Counted from the first letter of the stretch, positions 28,630-37,461 are shown. The stretch is DNA of 64,000 nucleotides from Rothia kristinae NBRC 15354 (GCF_001570865.1 NZ_BCSM01000006.1:62001-126000), one strand, 5' to 3'. Notes: generated by a model from the letters alone, not told the origin. Translations and numbers: made by a program.

Positions 28630-28972
28630 TGGGTGAGTCACCCTTTCGATGTCGGGGGACCCGCTCTCCTCGATGAGAGCCGGTCGTGACGGATGTGCGG
28701 TCCGTTCGGCACGCGATGCTGCCCCTCGGATTCGCGGTGCAGGGGACGGTGCGGCGCCGGTAACGCGACGATTGAACACCATCGGACACACCGTGTCCAG
28801 CCGTGGCGCGCGCACGGCGTCGTCAGGGGCGGAAACAGGCCCCGCACCTGCCCGAATCCGCGCGGAGCGAACGGGTACTCTGGTCAGTGATACCCTCGCG
28901 GGAGCCGTCATCGCCGAGCCCGGCGCCGGGGCGGCGGGACCGGCGGACGGTCACGATGTCGAAGGAGAGCCG
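28630..28972. other. Intergenic region with divergent promoters (DUF4193 / sepH)
   Basis: A 343-bp gap without a credible gene. A TACTCT hexamer at 28876-28881 is a plausible -10 for sepH, with a poor -35. A small GCTCTC/GAGAGC hairpin at 28663-28680 lies in the DUF4193 leader. Nothing else stands out. Confidence 0.5.
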
Positions 28973-30037
28973 ATGCAGCAGTTGCGATTCGTAGGGGTGC
29001 ACGATGACGGGCAGCACCTCATCCTGGAGACCCCGGATGGCGAGCAGCGCTTCAGCGCGCCCCTCGACTCCGACCTGCGCAACGCCGTGGTCAAGGCCCG
29101 TCGCGCCCATCCGGCCCGGGGGCTGTCCGGCAACGGGGTCTTCGGGCCCCGGGACATCCAGACCCGGTTCCGCCAGGGGGCCAGCGTGGATGAGATCGTG
29201 GCCGAGTCCGGGTGGAAGCCGGAGCGGGTGCGCCGCTACGAATGGCCGATCCTCGCCGAGCGCTCCCACATCGTCGCCGAGGCCAAGGCCGTGGCGGTGA
29301 CCCCGCTGCACGCCGAGCGCACCGCCGTCTCGACCCGTCCGAGCCTGCACGAGCAGATCGTGGCCGTGCGGGAGGACTGGGGCTTCGCCGAGGGCGACGC
29401 CCAGTGGAACTCCTGGCAGCGCGAGGACGGGCAGTGGAACGTCTCGGTGTCCGTGGACTACTCCCCCGCGGCCCTGGGGCAGCTGCCCGACGGCGCGGAG
29501 TTCCCGGCTCGCTTCGTCTACAACCCCGCCAACCAGACCGTGACCGCGGCCAACGCCGTCGCCGAGTTCCTCCTGGGCCGCGAGACCGGAGGGCAGGAGG
29601 CGGCGGGCCAGCCCTCCCCCGGCCCGCAGGAGCTGGACGATCAGGCGCAGGATCCGGAGGCCCCGGAGGCGGACGAGTCCGCCCCGGCCGGGCAGGATCC
29701 CGCCCCGTCGGAATCCGCGACGGCCGAGACCGACCCGGCCGAGCGTGCGGAGCTGCGCACGGTGCCGGAGCCCGCGCAGGACGCCCAGGACGAGCTGCTG
29801 GAGGAGCTGCAGCGGCGTCGCGGCCGGGCGGCCGGAACCGATCCCTCCTCCGACGCCCGCGTGCAGAGCCTCGCCGAGCGGATGGGCGAGGATGCCTCCG
29901 CCCCGGAGGAGACCGATCCTCGGGCCGACGAAGACGCCGACCACGGCCGGCACCCCGGCGCCGGGGCTCAGCGGGGCTCCGGCCGGCGTCCCTCCGTGCC
30001 CAGCTGGGACGACATCGTCTTCGGCGGTCGGCACTGA
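28973..30037 (+). CDS. sepH: Septation protein SepH
   Basis: A 354-residue protein. The N-terminal DUF3071 domain (about 1-175) opens MQQLRFVGVHDDGQHLILET and contains a helix-turn-helix (DIQTRFRQGASVDEIVAESG, WKPERVRRYEWPILAER). The rest is a long acidic, Pro/Glu/Ala-rich disordered tail that ends with VPSWDDIVFGGRH, a conserved C-terminal motif. In Streptomyces and mycobacteria SepH binds FtsZ and stimulates filament assembly at division septa. The ATG at 28973 has GAAGGAGAGCC upstream; earlier starts have no ribosome site. Confidence 0.93.
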   Translation: MQQLRFVGVHDDGQHLILETPDGEQRFSAPLDSDLRNAVVKARRAHPARGLSGNGVFGPRDIQTRFRQGASVDEIVAESGWKPERVRRYEWPILAERSHIVAEAKAVAVTPLHAERTAVSTRPSLHEQIVAVREDWGFAEGDAQWNSWQREDGQWNVSVSVDYSPAALGQLPDGAEFPARFVYNPANQTVTAANAVAEFLLGRETGGQEAAGQPSPGPQELDDQAQDPEAPEADESAPAGQDPAPSESATAETDPAERAELRTVPEPAQDAQDELLEELQRRRGRAAGTDPSSDARVQSLAERMGEDASAPEETDPRADEDADHGRHPGAGAQRGSGRRPSVPSWDDIVFGGRH

Positions 30038-30121
30038 TCCACACCCCCGCACGCTCCCGGGCCGCCCGCCGGACGGGATCGGCATCGACCACCACCGCAC
30101 CTGATATGGGACAGTGACTTC

Positions 30122-31156
30122 ATGGCCAAGAAACGGCGTCGTCGCGACAGCGCACAGGACCCCGCGGCCCCGCACGGCGGATCCGAGGACTCCGCCGCCC
30201 GGGAGGCCGCGGGCGCCGAGGAGTCGGCTCCGCAGACGGAGGCGACCGAGCAGGTCGCCGCGCAGGAGGAGCGCGAGGCGCTGGCACCGGGCTACGAGTA
30301 CGTGGACGATGCGACCGCACAGACCGCGACGGGTCAGCCCACCGAGCCGATGGTGAGTCTGAACGATGAGCTGTTCGGCCCGCAGCTGCCCGACGATCCG
30401 GAGGCCACCGCTCAGCGGCGCCGCTGGGCGCGCCGACGCCGGCAGCAGACCGCGGCATCCGCGACGGATTCCCCCAGGACCGGGGCGACGCCGGGGCTCG
30501 ATGGGGTCGCACCCGTCACGGCCGCCCGGGAGACCGCCTCGGTTCCCGAGCAGTCGGCGCCGGAAGCCCCGGATCAGGATGCGGGGCCGGCCCCGGCTCG
30601 GCGCGGGCGGGCCGGGCGGATCGCGGCCCTGGCCGGTCTGGCCGTGATCGGTCTCGGCATCGGCGCCGGGGCGACCTACCTCTACCAGCAGCGCGGGGAC
30701 CAGCCAGCCCCCGCCCCGACCTCCTCGGCGCCGCGCACCACCTCGAGCTCACCCTCCCCCAGCAGCGCGCAGCCGACCCGGCAGGAGACCAGCCCGGCCC
30801 CGCAGCCCACGGTCATCGAGCCTCCGCAGCAGGGGGAGATCTCGGTGGCGCCGCAGCCGACCCAGGAGCCCACGCAGGCGCCGACCACCAGCGCCGCGCC
30901 GAGCCCGGAGCCGACCGAGGAGCCTACAACACCGGAGCCGACCCAGGAGCCCACGCAGGAGCCGACATCCGCCCCGGCGCCCGAGCCCACGACCCAGGCG
31001 CCCGCCCCGAGCACCCAGGCCCCGGCCCCGACCAACCCCGGCGGGCAGCAGCCCACCCAGGACACCCGCGGGCAGGGTGGACAGGATCAGGGCGCGCAGG
31101 ATGAGAACGCGCAGTCGGGGCAGGAGGCGGGCACCGCGGGCGGCTCCGGCGGGTAG
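30122..31156 (+). CDS. Pro/Thr/Gln-rich single-pass membrane protein, unknown
   Basis: A 344-residue protein I do not recognise. Residues 1-160 are hydrophilic and cytoplasmic, starting MAKKRRRRDS, with a conserved-looking MVSLNDELFGPQLPDD (77-92) and RRRWARRRR (99-107). One transmembrane helix follows (about 165-187, IAALAGLAVIGLGIGAGA). About 155 extracellular residues of PTQEP/APTTS-type repeats end in a Gly/Gln tail with no sorting signal. A 23-bp direct repeat (30856-30878 and 30937-30959) underlies part of this. Such Pro/Thr stalks often span the wall. It lies 84 bp after sepH and converges with hmuV, so either context is possible. Confidence 0.65.
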   Translation: MAKKRRRRDSAQDPAAPHGGSEDSAAREAAGAEESAPQTEATEQVAAQEEREALAPGYEYVDDATAQTATGQPTEPMVSLNDELFGPQLPDDPEATAQRRRWARRRRQQTAASATDSPRTGATPGLDGVAPVTAARETASVPEQSAPEAPDQDAGPAPARRGRAGRIAALAGLAVIGLGIGAGATYLYQQRGDQPAPAPTSSAPRTTSSSPSPSSAQPTRQETSPAPQPTVIEPPQQGEISVAPQPTQEPTQAPTTSAAPSPEPTEEPTTPEPTQEPTQEPTSAPAPEPTTQAPAPSTQAPAPTNPGGQQPTQDTRGQGGQDQGAQDENAQSGQEAGTAGGSGG

Positions 31157-31189
31157 GTCTGCCGCGGACGGTGGAGCGGGGGTGCCTGA

Positions 31190-31957
31190 TCAGCGGCGGG
31201 GCAGCACGAGCAGGCGCCCGGAGACGGGGTGGCGCAGCACCTCGATGTCCCAGCCGTAGACCTCGGTGAGCCGCTGACTCGTGCACACCTGCTCCGGTGT
31301 CCCCTGCGCGACGATCCGACCCCGCTCCAGCAGGATGATCCGGTCCGCATAGGCCGCGGCGACGTCCAGGTCATGCAGGACCACGACGACGCCGGCTCCG
31401 GCTGCGGCCAGCTCCCGGCAGGTGCGCAGCGTCTCCTCCTGGTGCAGGATGTCCAGGGCCGCGGTGGGCTCATCCAGGAGGATCGGCGGGGTGCGCTGAG
31501 CGAGCACGCGCGCCAGCTGGACTCGGCCGTTCTCCCCGCCGGACAGCGTGGTCACGTCCCGATGGCGCAGCCGCCGGGTGCGGGTCGTCTCCAGCGCCTC
31601 GGCGCAGGCCCGGTCGTCCTCCTCGGCGAGCGGAGTCCCCTTCCACGGGGTCCGCCCCATGGCCACGATCTCCTCCACGGGGTAGGAGAACGCGACCTGG
31701 GAGTTCTGCAGCAGGACGCTGCGCCGTCGGGCCAGCTCCATGGGGCTCCAGCCGCTCGGGGCCCTCTCGCCCACCCGCACCGTGCCGCGGCCCGGGGTGA
31801 GGTCCCCGGCGAGCACGGACAGCAGGGTGGACTTGCCGGCGCCGTTGGGTCCGATCAGGGCCAGCACCTCCCCGGCCTCGACCTCCACGGTGACGTCCTC
31901 GAGCACGGCCCGTTCCCCGAAGCCGTGGCCGATGCCCTCGGCTCGCAGCAGGCTCAC
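31190..31957 (-). CDS. hmuV: Heme ABC transporter ATP-binding protein HmuV
   Basis: A 255-residue ATPase of the FecE/HmuV class. Walker A is GPNGAGKST, the Q-loop is VLLQNSQVAFSYPVEE, the signature is LSGGENGRVQLARVLA, Walker B is ILLDEPTAALD, and the switch His is in VVLHDLD. It powers heme import through HmuU. The GTG at 31957 overlaps the hmuU stop as GTGA. A SYPVEEIVAMGRTPW segment after the Q-loop is typical of heme rather than siderophore ATPases. Confidence 0.94.
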   Translation of the reverse strand: MSLLRAEGIGHGFGERAVLEDVTVEVEAGEVLALIGPNGAGKSTLLSVLAGDLTPGRGTVRVGERAPSGWSPMELARRRSVLLQNSQVAFSYPVEEIVAMGRTPWKGTPLAEEDDRACAEALETTRTRRLRHRDVTTLSGGENGRVQLARVLAQRTPPILLDEPTAALDILHQEETLRTCRELAAAGAGVVVVLHDLDVAAAYADRIILLERGRIVAQGTPEQVCTSQRLTEVYGWDIEVLRHPVSGRLLVLPRR

Positions 31958-32997
31958 AGGCTCACCCCCTTGCGCAGGGTGCGCCGCAGCAGCACGAAGA
32001 AGGTCGGGCCGCCGACCAGGGCCGTGAAGATCCCGATGGGCAGGTCCGCGAAGGGCACCAGCGTGCGCGCCGCCAGATCCGAGGCGGCGATGAGCAAGGC
32101 GCCGCCGAGCATCGAGGCCGGCAGCAGCGCGCGGTTGGAGGGACCCAGCACCAGGCGCAGGACGTGCGGGACGATCAGCCCGACGAAGGCGATGATCCCG
32201 GCGTAGGCCACGGCCGCCCCCGTGAGCAGGGCCGCACTGGTGATGGCGGCGATGCGCAGGCGCTCGACGTCGACGCCGGTATGCCGGGCGGCCCGCTCCC
32301 CCAGGGCCAGCAGGTTCAGCCTCCCCGCGATGACCAGGCTGGTGAGCAGGCCCAGGAGGATGATGGGCCCGGCGGAGAGGACGGCCTTCCAGGTGGAGCC
32401 GTTGAGGGAGCCCATCTGCCAGAACACGATCTGGTCCCGATCCGTGGGGCTGGCGACGAACACGAGGAAGGCGATCGCGGCATTGGCCACGGCGGTCACC
32501 GCGATGCCCGTGAGGATCATGGTGATCACCCCGGCCCGGCCATCGCTGCGGGACAGGACGTAGACCACGACCGTGGTGACCATGGCCCCGACGAAGGCCA
32601 GCAGCGGCACGGTGAAGATCCCGAGGATGCTCAGGCCCAGCACGATGGCCAGGCACGCCCCCACGGCGGCCCCCGCGGAGATGCCGATGACACCGGGTTC
32701 GGCCAGCGGGTTGCCGAACACCGCCTGCATGACAGCCCCGGCGCAGCCCAGGGCCGCCCCGACCAGCACGCCCAGGACGATGCGGGGGAAGCGGATGTTC
32801 CACAGGGTCGCATCCGCCAGCTGCAGGGAGGGCTGGACCGGGGACCACCCGAGGCGCCGGGTCACCGAACTCAGGACGTCCCTGGCCGGGATCTCGTACT
32901 GGCCGAGACCCGCGGAGAGCAGGCAGAGCACCGCCAGGACGACGCCGAGCGCGACGCGGGTCCCCCCGATGCGCCCGGCGCGGCCCCTCTGCGGCAT
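31954..32997 (-). CDS. hmuU: Heme ABC transporter permease HmuU
   Basis: A 347-residue FecCD-family permease with about ten transmembrane helices, forming a homodimeric channel. Visible are RFPRIVLGVLVGAALGCAGA, NPLAEPGVIGISAGAAVGA, WQMGSLNGSTW, and GLIVPHVLRLVLGPSNRALL, the coupling-helix region that contacts HmuV. The ATG at 32997 overlaps the hmuT stop by one base (TGATG). The order T-U-V is that of corynebacterial heme operons. Confidence 0.94.
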   Translation of the reverse strand: MPQRGRAGRIGGTRVALGVVLAVLCLLSAGLGQYEIPARDVLSSVTRRLGWSPVQPSLQLADATLWNIRFPRIVLGVLVGAALGCAGAVMQAVFGNPLAEPGVIGISAGAAVGACLAIVLGLSILGIFTVPLLAFVGAMVTTVVVYVLSRSDGRAGVITMILTGIAVTAVANAAIAFLVFVASPTDRDQIVFWQMGSLNGSTWKAVLSAGPIILLGLLTSLVIAGRLNLLALGERAARHTGVDVERLRIAAITSAALLTGAAVAYAGIIAFVGLIVPHVLRLVLGPSNRALLPASMLGGALLIAASDLAARTLVPFADLPIGIFTALVGGPTFFVLLRRTLRKGVSL

Positions 32998-34193
32998 CAG
33001 GAGGAGGCCCCGTCCCCGGACACCGCGTCCGGGGCGTAGACGGCCTGGGCCAGGGAGAGCAGCACCGCCGGGGTGTTCGGCCCGAAGGACAGGATCTGTC
33101 CGTCGGCCATGGACACGACGCGCCGGTTCTTCCCGGCCGTGGTCTCCCCGACGCCCGGACGAGCCAGGAACCCGTCGATGCCCCCGGTGGATTCGATGCC
33201 CTTGCTCATCGCCAGGATCAGATCCGGGTTGAGCTTGACCAGAGCCTCGGAGGTGGCGGGCACGATGTCCTCCACTCCCTTCTCGGTGGCGGCGTCGATC
33301 CCGGACAGGGAGGTGATCAGGTCATCCGCCCCGCTGCCCTTGCCCAGGATGAAGAACACCCCGGCGTTGCCGCGCACGTACAGGAAGGCCATGGACAGCT
33401 TCTTCCCGTCCTCACCGGGGGCGACGTCGCGGATCGTCTGGATCGCGTGGTCCAGATCCTTCTGCATCCGCTCCCCCAGGCGCTTGCCGTCCTCCGGAAC
33501 CCCCAGGGCGTCGGCGACCTTCTGGATCTGCCCGTCGATCAGGTCCATGCGCCGGTCCGGGGAGAAGTGCACCACGGTGATCCCCGCCGAGCGCAGCTGC
33601 TCGGTGATCTCGGTGGGCCCGTTGGTGGTGTCCATCAGCACGACCGTCGGGGCCGTCTTCATGATGGCCTCGGCATTCAGATCGTGACCGTTCTCCGTCA
33701 CCAGCGGCAGATCCTTCAGGGACTCCTCGGTGGATGAGGTGACCCGTCCGGCCAGCTTGTCTCCCTGGCCCAGGGCCTCGACGGTCTGGGCGAGGGTGCC
33801 GTACAGGTCCAGGGCGAGGATCCGTGAGGTGTCCGTGACGGTGACCTCGGTGCCCTGATGGTCCTTGACGGTCACGGGCAGCTTCGGCTGGCTGGGATCG
33901 GAGATGGGCTCCACGTCCGGAACCGAGGCCGCCTCGGTGGGGCCGGTGATGGACTTCGGGTCATCCACGGCGTTCTGCTTCAGCGCGGTGGCGGCCTTCT
34001 CGAGAGACGCGGCGTACTGCTCGGAGTCGGCCCCGCCCCCGCCGCTGGCGGAGGAGCCCGCCGCGCCGCCCTGGTCACCGCAGGCGGTGAGCAGCAGGAG
34101 CAGGCTGAGCAGCAGGGCCGTGATGACCCTGGCCGGTCCCCGCAGGGCCCGGGGGTCGGCGGCCCCCGGGCGGGTGCTCGGTGCGGGGCGCAT
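32997..34193 (-). CDS. hmuT: Hemin-binding lipoprotein HmuT
   Basis: A 398-residue substrate-binding lipoprotein. The signal peptide ends LLLLLTAC, giving an N-terminal lipid anchor at about Cys38, followed by a Gly/Ser linker. Two lobes of the class III binding fold follow: SRILALDLYGTLAQTVEALG at the start of lobe 1, then a helical backbone and FLYVRGNAGVFFILGKGSGA in lobe 2. It hands heme to HmuU. Its ATG overlaps the stop of the upstream receptor gene (TGATG). Only a weak ribosome site is visible, so its translation probably depended on coupling to that now-broken gene. Confidence 0.92.
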   Translation of the reverse strand: MRPAPSTRPGAADPRALRGPARVITALLLSLLLLLTACGDQGGAAGSSASGGGGADSEQYAASLEKAATALKQNAVDDPKSITGPTEAASVPDVEPISDPSQPKLPVTVKDHQGTEVTVTDTSRILALDLYGTLAQTVEALGQGDKLAGRVTSSTEESLKDLPLVTENGHDLNAEAIMKTAPTVVLMDTTNGPTEITEQLRSAGITVVHFSPDRRMDLIDGQIQKVADALGVPEDGKRLGERMQKDLDHAIQTIRDVAPGEDGKKLSMAFLYVRGNAGVFFILGKGSGADDLITSLSGIDAATEKGVEDIVPATSEALVKLNPDLILAMSKGIESTGGIDGFLARPGVGETTAGKNRRVVSMADGQILSFGPNTPAVLLSLAQAVYAPDAVSGDGASS

Positions 34194-36539
34194 CAGCGCT
34201 GCCGCCCGTTCACGCGACGCCGGGCGATGACCAGGGCGGCCGCGCCGACGGCCAGCACCGCCAGGCCGACCGCGGCCAGCTGCTGCTGCGGACGCTGGGC
34301 GCCGGTCTCAGCCAGGTTCTCGCAACCGGGGCCCTGGTACTCCACACGGGTGGTCACCTGGGGGGGAGGCGTCCGCGGCCGGCGCGGCGGCATCCCCGGT
34401 GAGGGACGCGGAGAAGCTCAGCGGATCCAGCTCCTGGCCGGCCTCGTAGAAGTTGGCGAAAGCATCGGCACCGGTCTGGGTGAGGGTGGTCTTCGCGTCG
34501 CTGACGGACACGGAGCCTCCGTCGGCCTGGATCCCGGACAGGTCCACGTTGGCGAACACGACGTCGCCGTAGTCCTTGTTCTTGCCCTCCATGTCATTGG
34601 AGGAGATGGTCGCGTAGAGCTTGCCGTGGCTGCCGTCGATCTCCAGGTGGAAGTCGGAGAGCTTGGTGTCCAGGATGCCCTTGTGCCCGGTGAAGTGCAG
34701 GGTGCCGGGGAACTTCAGGGAGCCGGAGCCGTCCTTGAAGGTCCCGGTGCCTCCGGACCAGGAGTACTTCCCGTTCGCGTAGCTGACGTCGGTCAGGTCC
34801 CACTTGCCCTTGGCGATGCCACCGGAGATGTAGTTGCGGAAGGAGGTCTTCAGTCCCCAGTCCATGGTGGCCGCGGAGACGGTGCCCTGGGCCGAGGACG
34901 CGCCGGAGGCGGCCGCCGGCGTCGCCGTCTCCGTGACGGTCACCGGCACGCACTGCAGCTCGGCCTGCCCGGGATCCGTGGAGACGGCCCCGGCACCACC
35001 GGCGCTCGTCCCGCTCTGGGCCCCGGAGCCGGACCCGGTCCCGCTGCCGTTGGAGCTCCCGGTCTGTGCGGCATCGTCCGTGGAGGCGGAGGCGGTCTTG
35101 CCGGAACCGGCGGAGGTGTCGGCCTCGTCCAGGGTGGCCTCATCCGGGTTCTGCACGGCGGCGCCCAGGCGCGCGGTGAAGCTCAGGGGGTCCAGTTCCT
35201 GGCCGGCCTCGTAGAAGCCCGCGAAGGCATCCGCGCCCTTGCTGGTGGGGGTGGTGCGCGCGTCCTGCGCGGAGATGACGTCGCCGGTCAGGGTGGCCCC
35301 GCTGAGATCCACCTGCGCCAGGGCGACGCTCTTGTAGGAGATCATCTTCCCGGGAGTCTTGTAGTCGTCGTTGAGCTCGCGGGAGTCGACGTCCGCGACG
35401 AGGGTGCCCTGGCCGTCGCGGATCTGCAGGCGGGCGTTGGCGATGGTCAGGTCCAGCAGCCCCTTGTGCCCGGTGAAGTGCAGCGTGCCGGGGTAGTCGA
35501 TCTGGCCGGTGCGGGTGGCCGGATCGTAGTAGCCGCTGGCGTTGTCGTACGTGAAGATCCCGTTGCGATCCTGAACTCCGGACACGGTCCAGGAGGCACG
35601 GGCGATGGGGCTCTTGATGTGCTTGCGGAACGACTCCTTGACGCCCCAGGACATGGACCCGGAGTCCACCGTGCGCTTGGTGGTCTCGGTCTTCTTCCCC
35701 TCCTGGGCGGTGCCCTGGCCGGAATCCCGTGTGGGCTGGGCGGCGGGAGTCTCGGACGACTCGGCGGTGGACCGCGGGGCCGCGGTGCTGGGCTTCGGGC
35801 TCGAGCTCGGCGCGGGCGTGGACGTGCGGGTGGGCTGCGGCTGCTCGCTGGGCTGGGCCGAAGGCTCCTGAGCGGCGGCGTAGTCGGCGGTGAAGCTCAG
35901 GGAATCCAGCTCCTGGCCCGCGTCGTAGAAGGTCTGCCCGAACACGGCGCGCCCGGAGTCCTTGAGTGTGACCTTCGCGTCCTTGAGGCGGAGCTGGCCG
36001 TCGGCGCCGGTGAGGCCCTTGAGATCGACGTCGGCCAGCTCCAGGTTCCGGTAGTCCTCCAGCTCGCCCTTGGTGGTGGTGTCGATGAACGGCCGCGCCT
36101 GGGCGTCGGCGATCAGCGTGCCCTTGGTCCCGTCGATGCGCAGTCGCAGGTTGCTCAGGGTGGTCTCGAGGATGCCCTTGTGCCCGGTGAAGGTGACGGT
36201 GCCCGGCAGGGCGACCTCCCCGGAGGTGCCGTTCCAGGTTCCGGTGCCCTCGCTCCAGTGGTAGGTGCCGTCGGCGTTCTGAGTCAGCCCGCCGGAGACG
36301 GCGATCTCCCCGCGGGCGATGGGGCCCTTGATGTAGCGACGGAAGGACTCCTTGACGCCTTAGTCCATGGTGGCCTGGGTCAGGGTGTCCTGCTGGGTCT
36401 GGGCGGCGGGCTGGACCTGGGCCTGGGCGGGGACCGGGCTCGCATCGGCGACGGCGGGCAGGCTCGCGAGGCCCGCCAGTCCGATGACGGCCGCGGCGGC
36501 GACGGTGCCGACGCGGCGGGAGGTGCTGGAGTTGTTCAT
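34193..36539 (-). pseudogene. htaA: HtaA-type cell-wall heme receptor, doubly disrupted
   Basis: The reading frame from the ATG at 36539 gives a signal peptide (RVGTVAAAAVIGLAGLASLP). At codon 60 it meets TAA (36360-36362) where both other domain copies have Trp in M(D/S)WG. Past it, the same frame encodes three HtaA/CR heme-binding domains at about codons 57-210, 296-470 and 559-711, each with a SFRxYIxG-like start, FTGHKG and FY(E/D)AGQELD. A second lesion at a seven-G run (34360-34366) shifts the frame; the other frame supplies LAETG, a hydrophobic helix and RRRVNGRQR, a sortase signal whose stop overlaps hmuT. Undamaged, it would be a wall-anchored hemoglobin/heme receptor of about 780 residues. 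Confidence 0.88.
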
Positions 36540-36608
36540 GATGCCTTCGGGTCGAGTGACGGGGAGGGTCCGGTTCCTGTGCAGGCGCGGCTGTGCAACG
36601 GACGAGGG

Positions 36609-36627
36609 CCGGCACAGCCTAAACTAA
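36609..36627 (-). promoter_or_regulatory. Candidate DtxR/IdeR iron box
   Basis: TTAGTTTAGGCTGTGCCGG on the minus strand matches the DtxR/IdeR consensus TTAGGTTAGGCTAACCTAA at 12 of 19 positions, with one strong half. It overlaps the -10 of the receptor-hmuTUV promoter, where a repressor would block transcription in iron-replete cells. Confidence 0.5.
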
Positions 36628-36649
36628 GGTGTGGCTCAGCAGAATTCAA
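36621..36649 (-). promoter_or_regulatory. Promoter of htaA-hmuTUV
   Basis: On the minus strand, TTGAAT (36644-36649), a 17-bp spacer and TAGTTT (36621-36626) lie about 82 bp upstream of the htaA start. The patch is clearly AT-richer than its surroundings. Confidence 0.65.
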
Positions 36650-36676
36650 GGGCACCCTCTGATCGAGTCATGTTTC

Positions 36677-36720
36677 GGTGACAGACTGTCATCAAGACAT
36701 GTTGACGACACCCTGTCACC
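36677..36720 (+). promoter_or_regulatory. Palindromic operator candidate upstream of hmuO
   Basis: TGACAG-A-CTGTCA (36679-36691) is a perfect 13-bp palindrome, and a second CTGTCACC at 36713-36720 can pair with GGTGACAG at 36677. A TTGACG hexamer (36702-36707) lies between them and may be the -35 of hmuO. The cognate regulator is unknown. Confidence 0.5.
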
Positions 36721-36756
36721 AACCCTGTTCACCCGACCGAGTGCCCGGAGGCCCCG

Positions 36757-37461
36757 ATGTCCGTCACCACCGCCCACCGCTCCCGCACCGACGCCGCGCA
36801 GGAGGAGACCTTCTCCGCGCGCCTGCGCCGCTGGACCGCCGAGCGGCGCTCCTCCGCCGAGCACTCGACCTTCATGACCGACCTCATGGGCGGCACCCTG
36901 GATGCGAGCGCCTACCTCCGGCTGCTGGCGCAGTACCGCCACATCTACGCGGCACTCGAGGAGGTCGCCCGCTCCTTCCGCGAGGACCCCCAGCCGCTGA
37001 CGGACCCGTTCGTCCTTCCCGGGCTGGATCGGCTGTCCGCGATCGAGGCGGATCTGGCGGTGCTCGCCGACTTGGTGGGCCGCCCGCTCGACGTCGACGG
37101 AGATCCTCTCTTCGCGGCCCTGCCCAGCACCGCCGAGTACGTCGCGCGCATCCGGACCACCCGCACCAGCCCGGAGCGGTTCCTGGCCCACCACTATCTG
37201 CGCTACCTCGGGGACCTCTCCGGCGGGCAGGCGGTGTCGGCGCTGATGGCCCGGCACTACGGACTTCCCGCCGAGGCGCTGAGCATGTACCGCTTCCCGG
37301 ACCTGCCCAAGCCCAAGGTGTTCAAGGACGGCTACCGCACCCTGCTGGACCGGGCGCAGCTCAGCGAGGACCAGCGTGCCGCGCTGGTCGAGGAAGCCGT
37401 CGCCGGCTTCGACCTCAACGCCCGCATGTTCGCCGACCTGCAGCGCGCCGTGCGCGCCTGA
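36757..37461 (+). CDS. hmuO: Biliverdin-producing heme oxygenase
   Basis: A 234-residue helical enzyme that opens heme to biliverdin, releasing iron and CO. The proximal heme ligand is the His of SSAEHSTFMTDL, and the distal helix has the flexible GDLSGGQ motif that lets oxygen bind. The C-terminal helix ends NARMFADLQRAVRA, without a membrane anchor. The ATG at 36757 follows GGAGG. It is divergent from the receptor and hmuTUV genes, so import and iron release share one control region. Confidence 0.96.
   Translation: MSVTTAHRSRTDAAQEETFSARLRRWTAERRSSAEHSTFMTDLMGGTLDASAYLRLLAQYRHIYAALEEVARSFREDPQPLTDPFVLPGLDRLSAIEADLAVLADLVGRPLDVDGDPLFAALPSTAEYVARIRTTRTSPERFLAHHYLRYLGDLSGGQAVSALMARHYGLPAEALSMYRFPDLPKPKVFKDGYRTLLDRAQLSEDQRAALVEEAVAGFDLNARMFADLQRAVRA

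Noticed and set aside
36627-36760. Whether hmuO could begin at an earlier ATG
   Set aside because: The only ATG with a ribosome site (GGAGG) is 36757; the upstream ATG codons lie in the operator region without a site.
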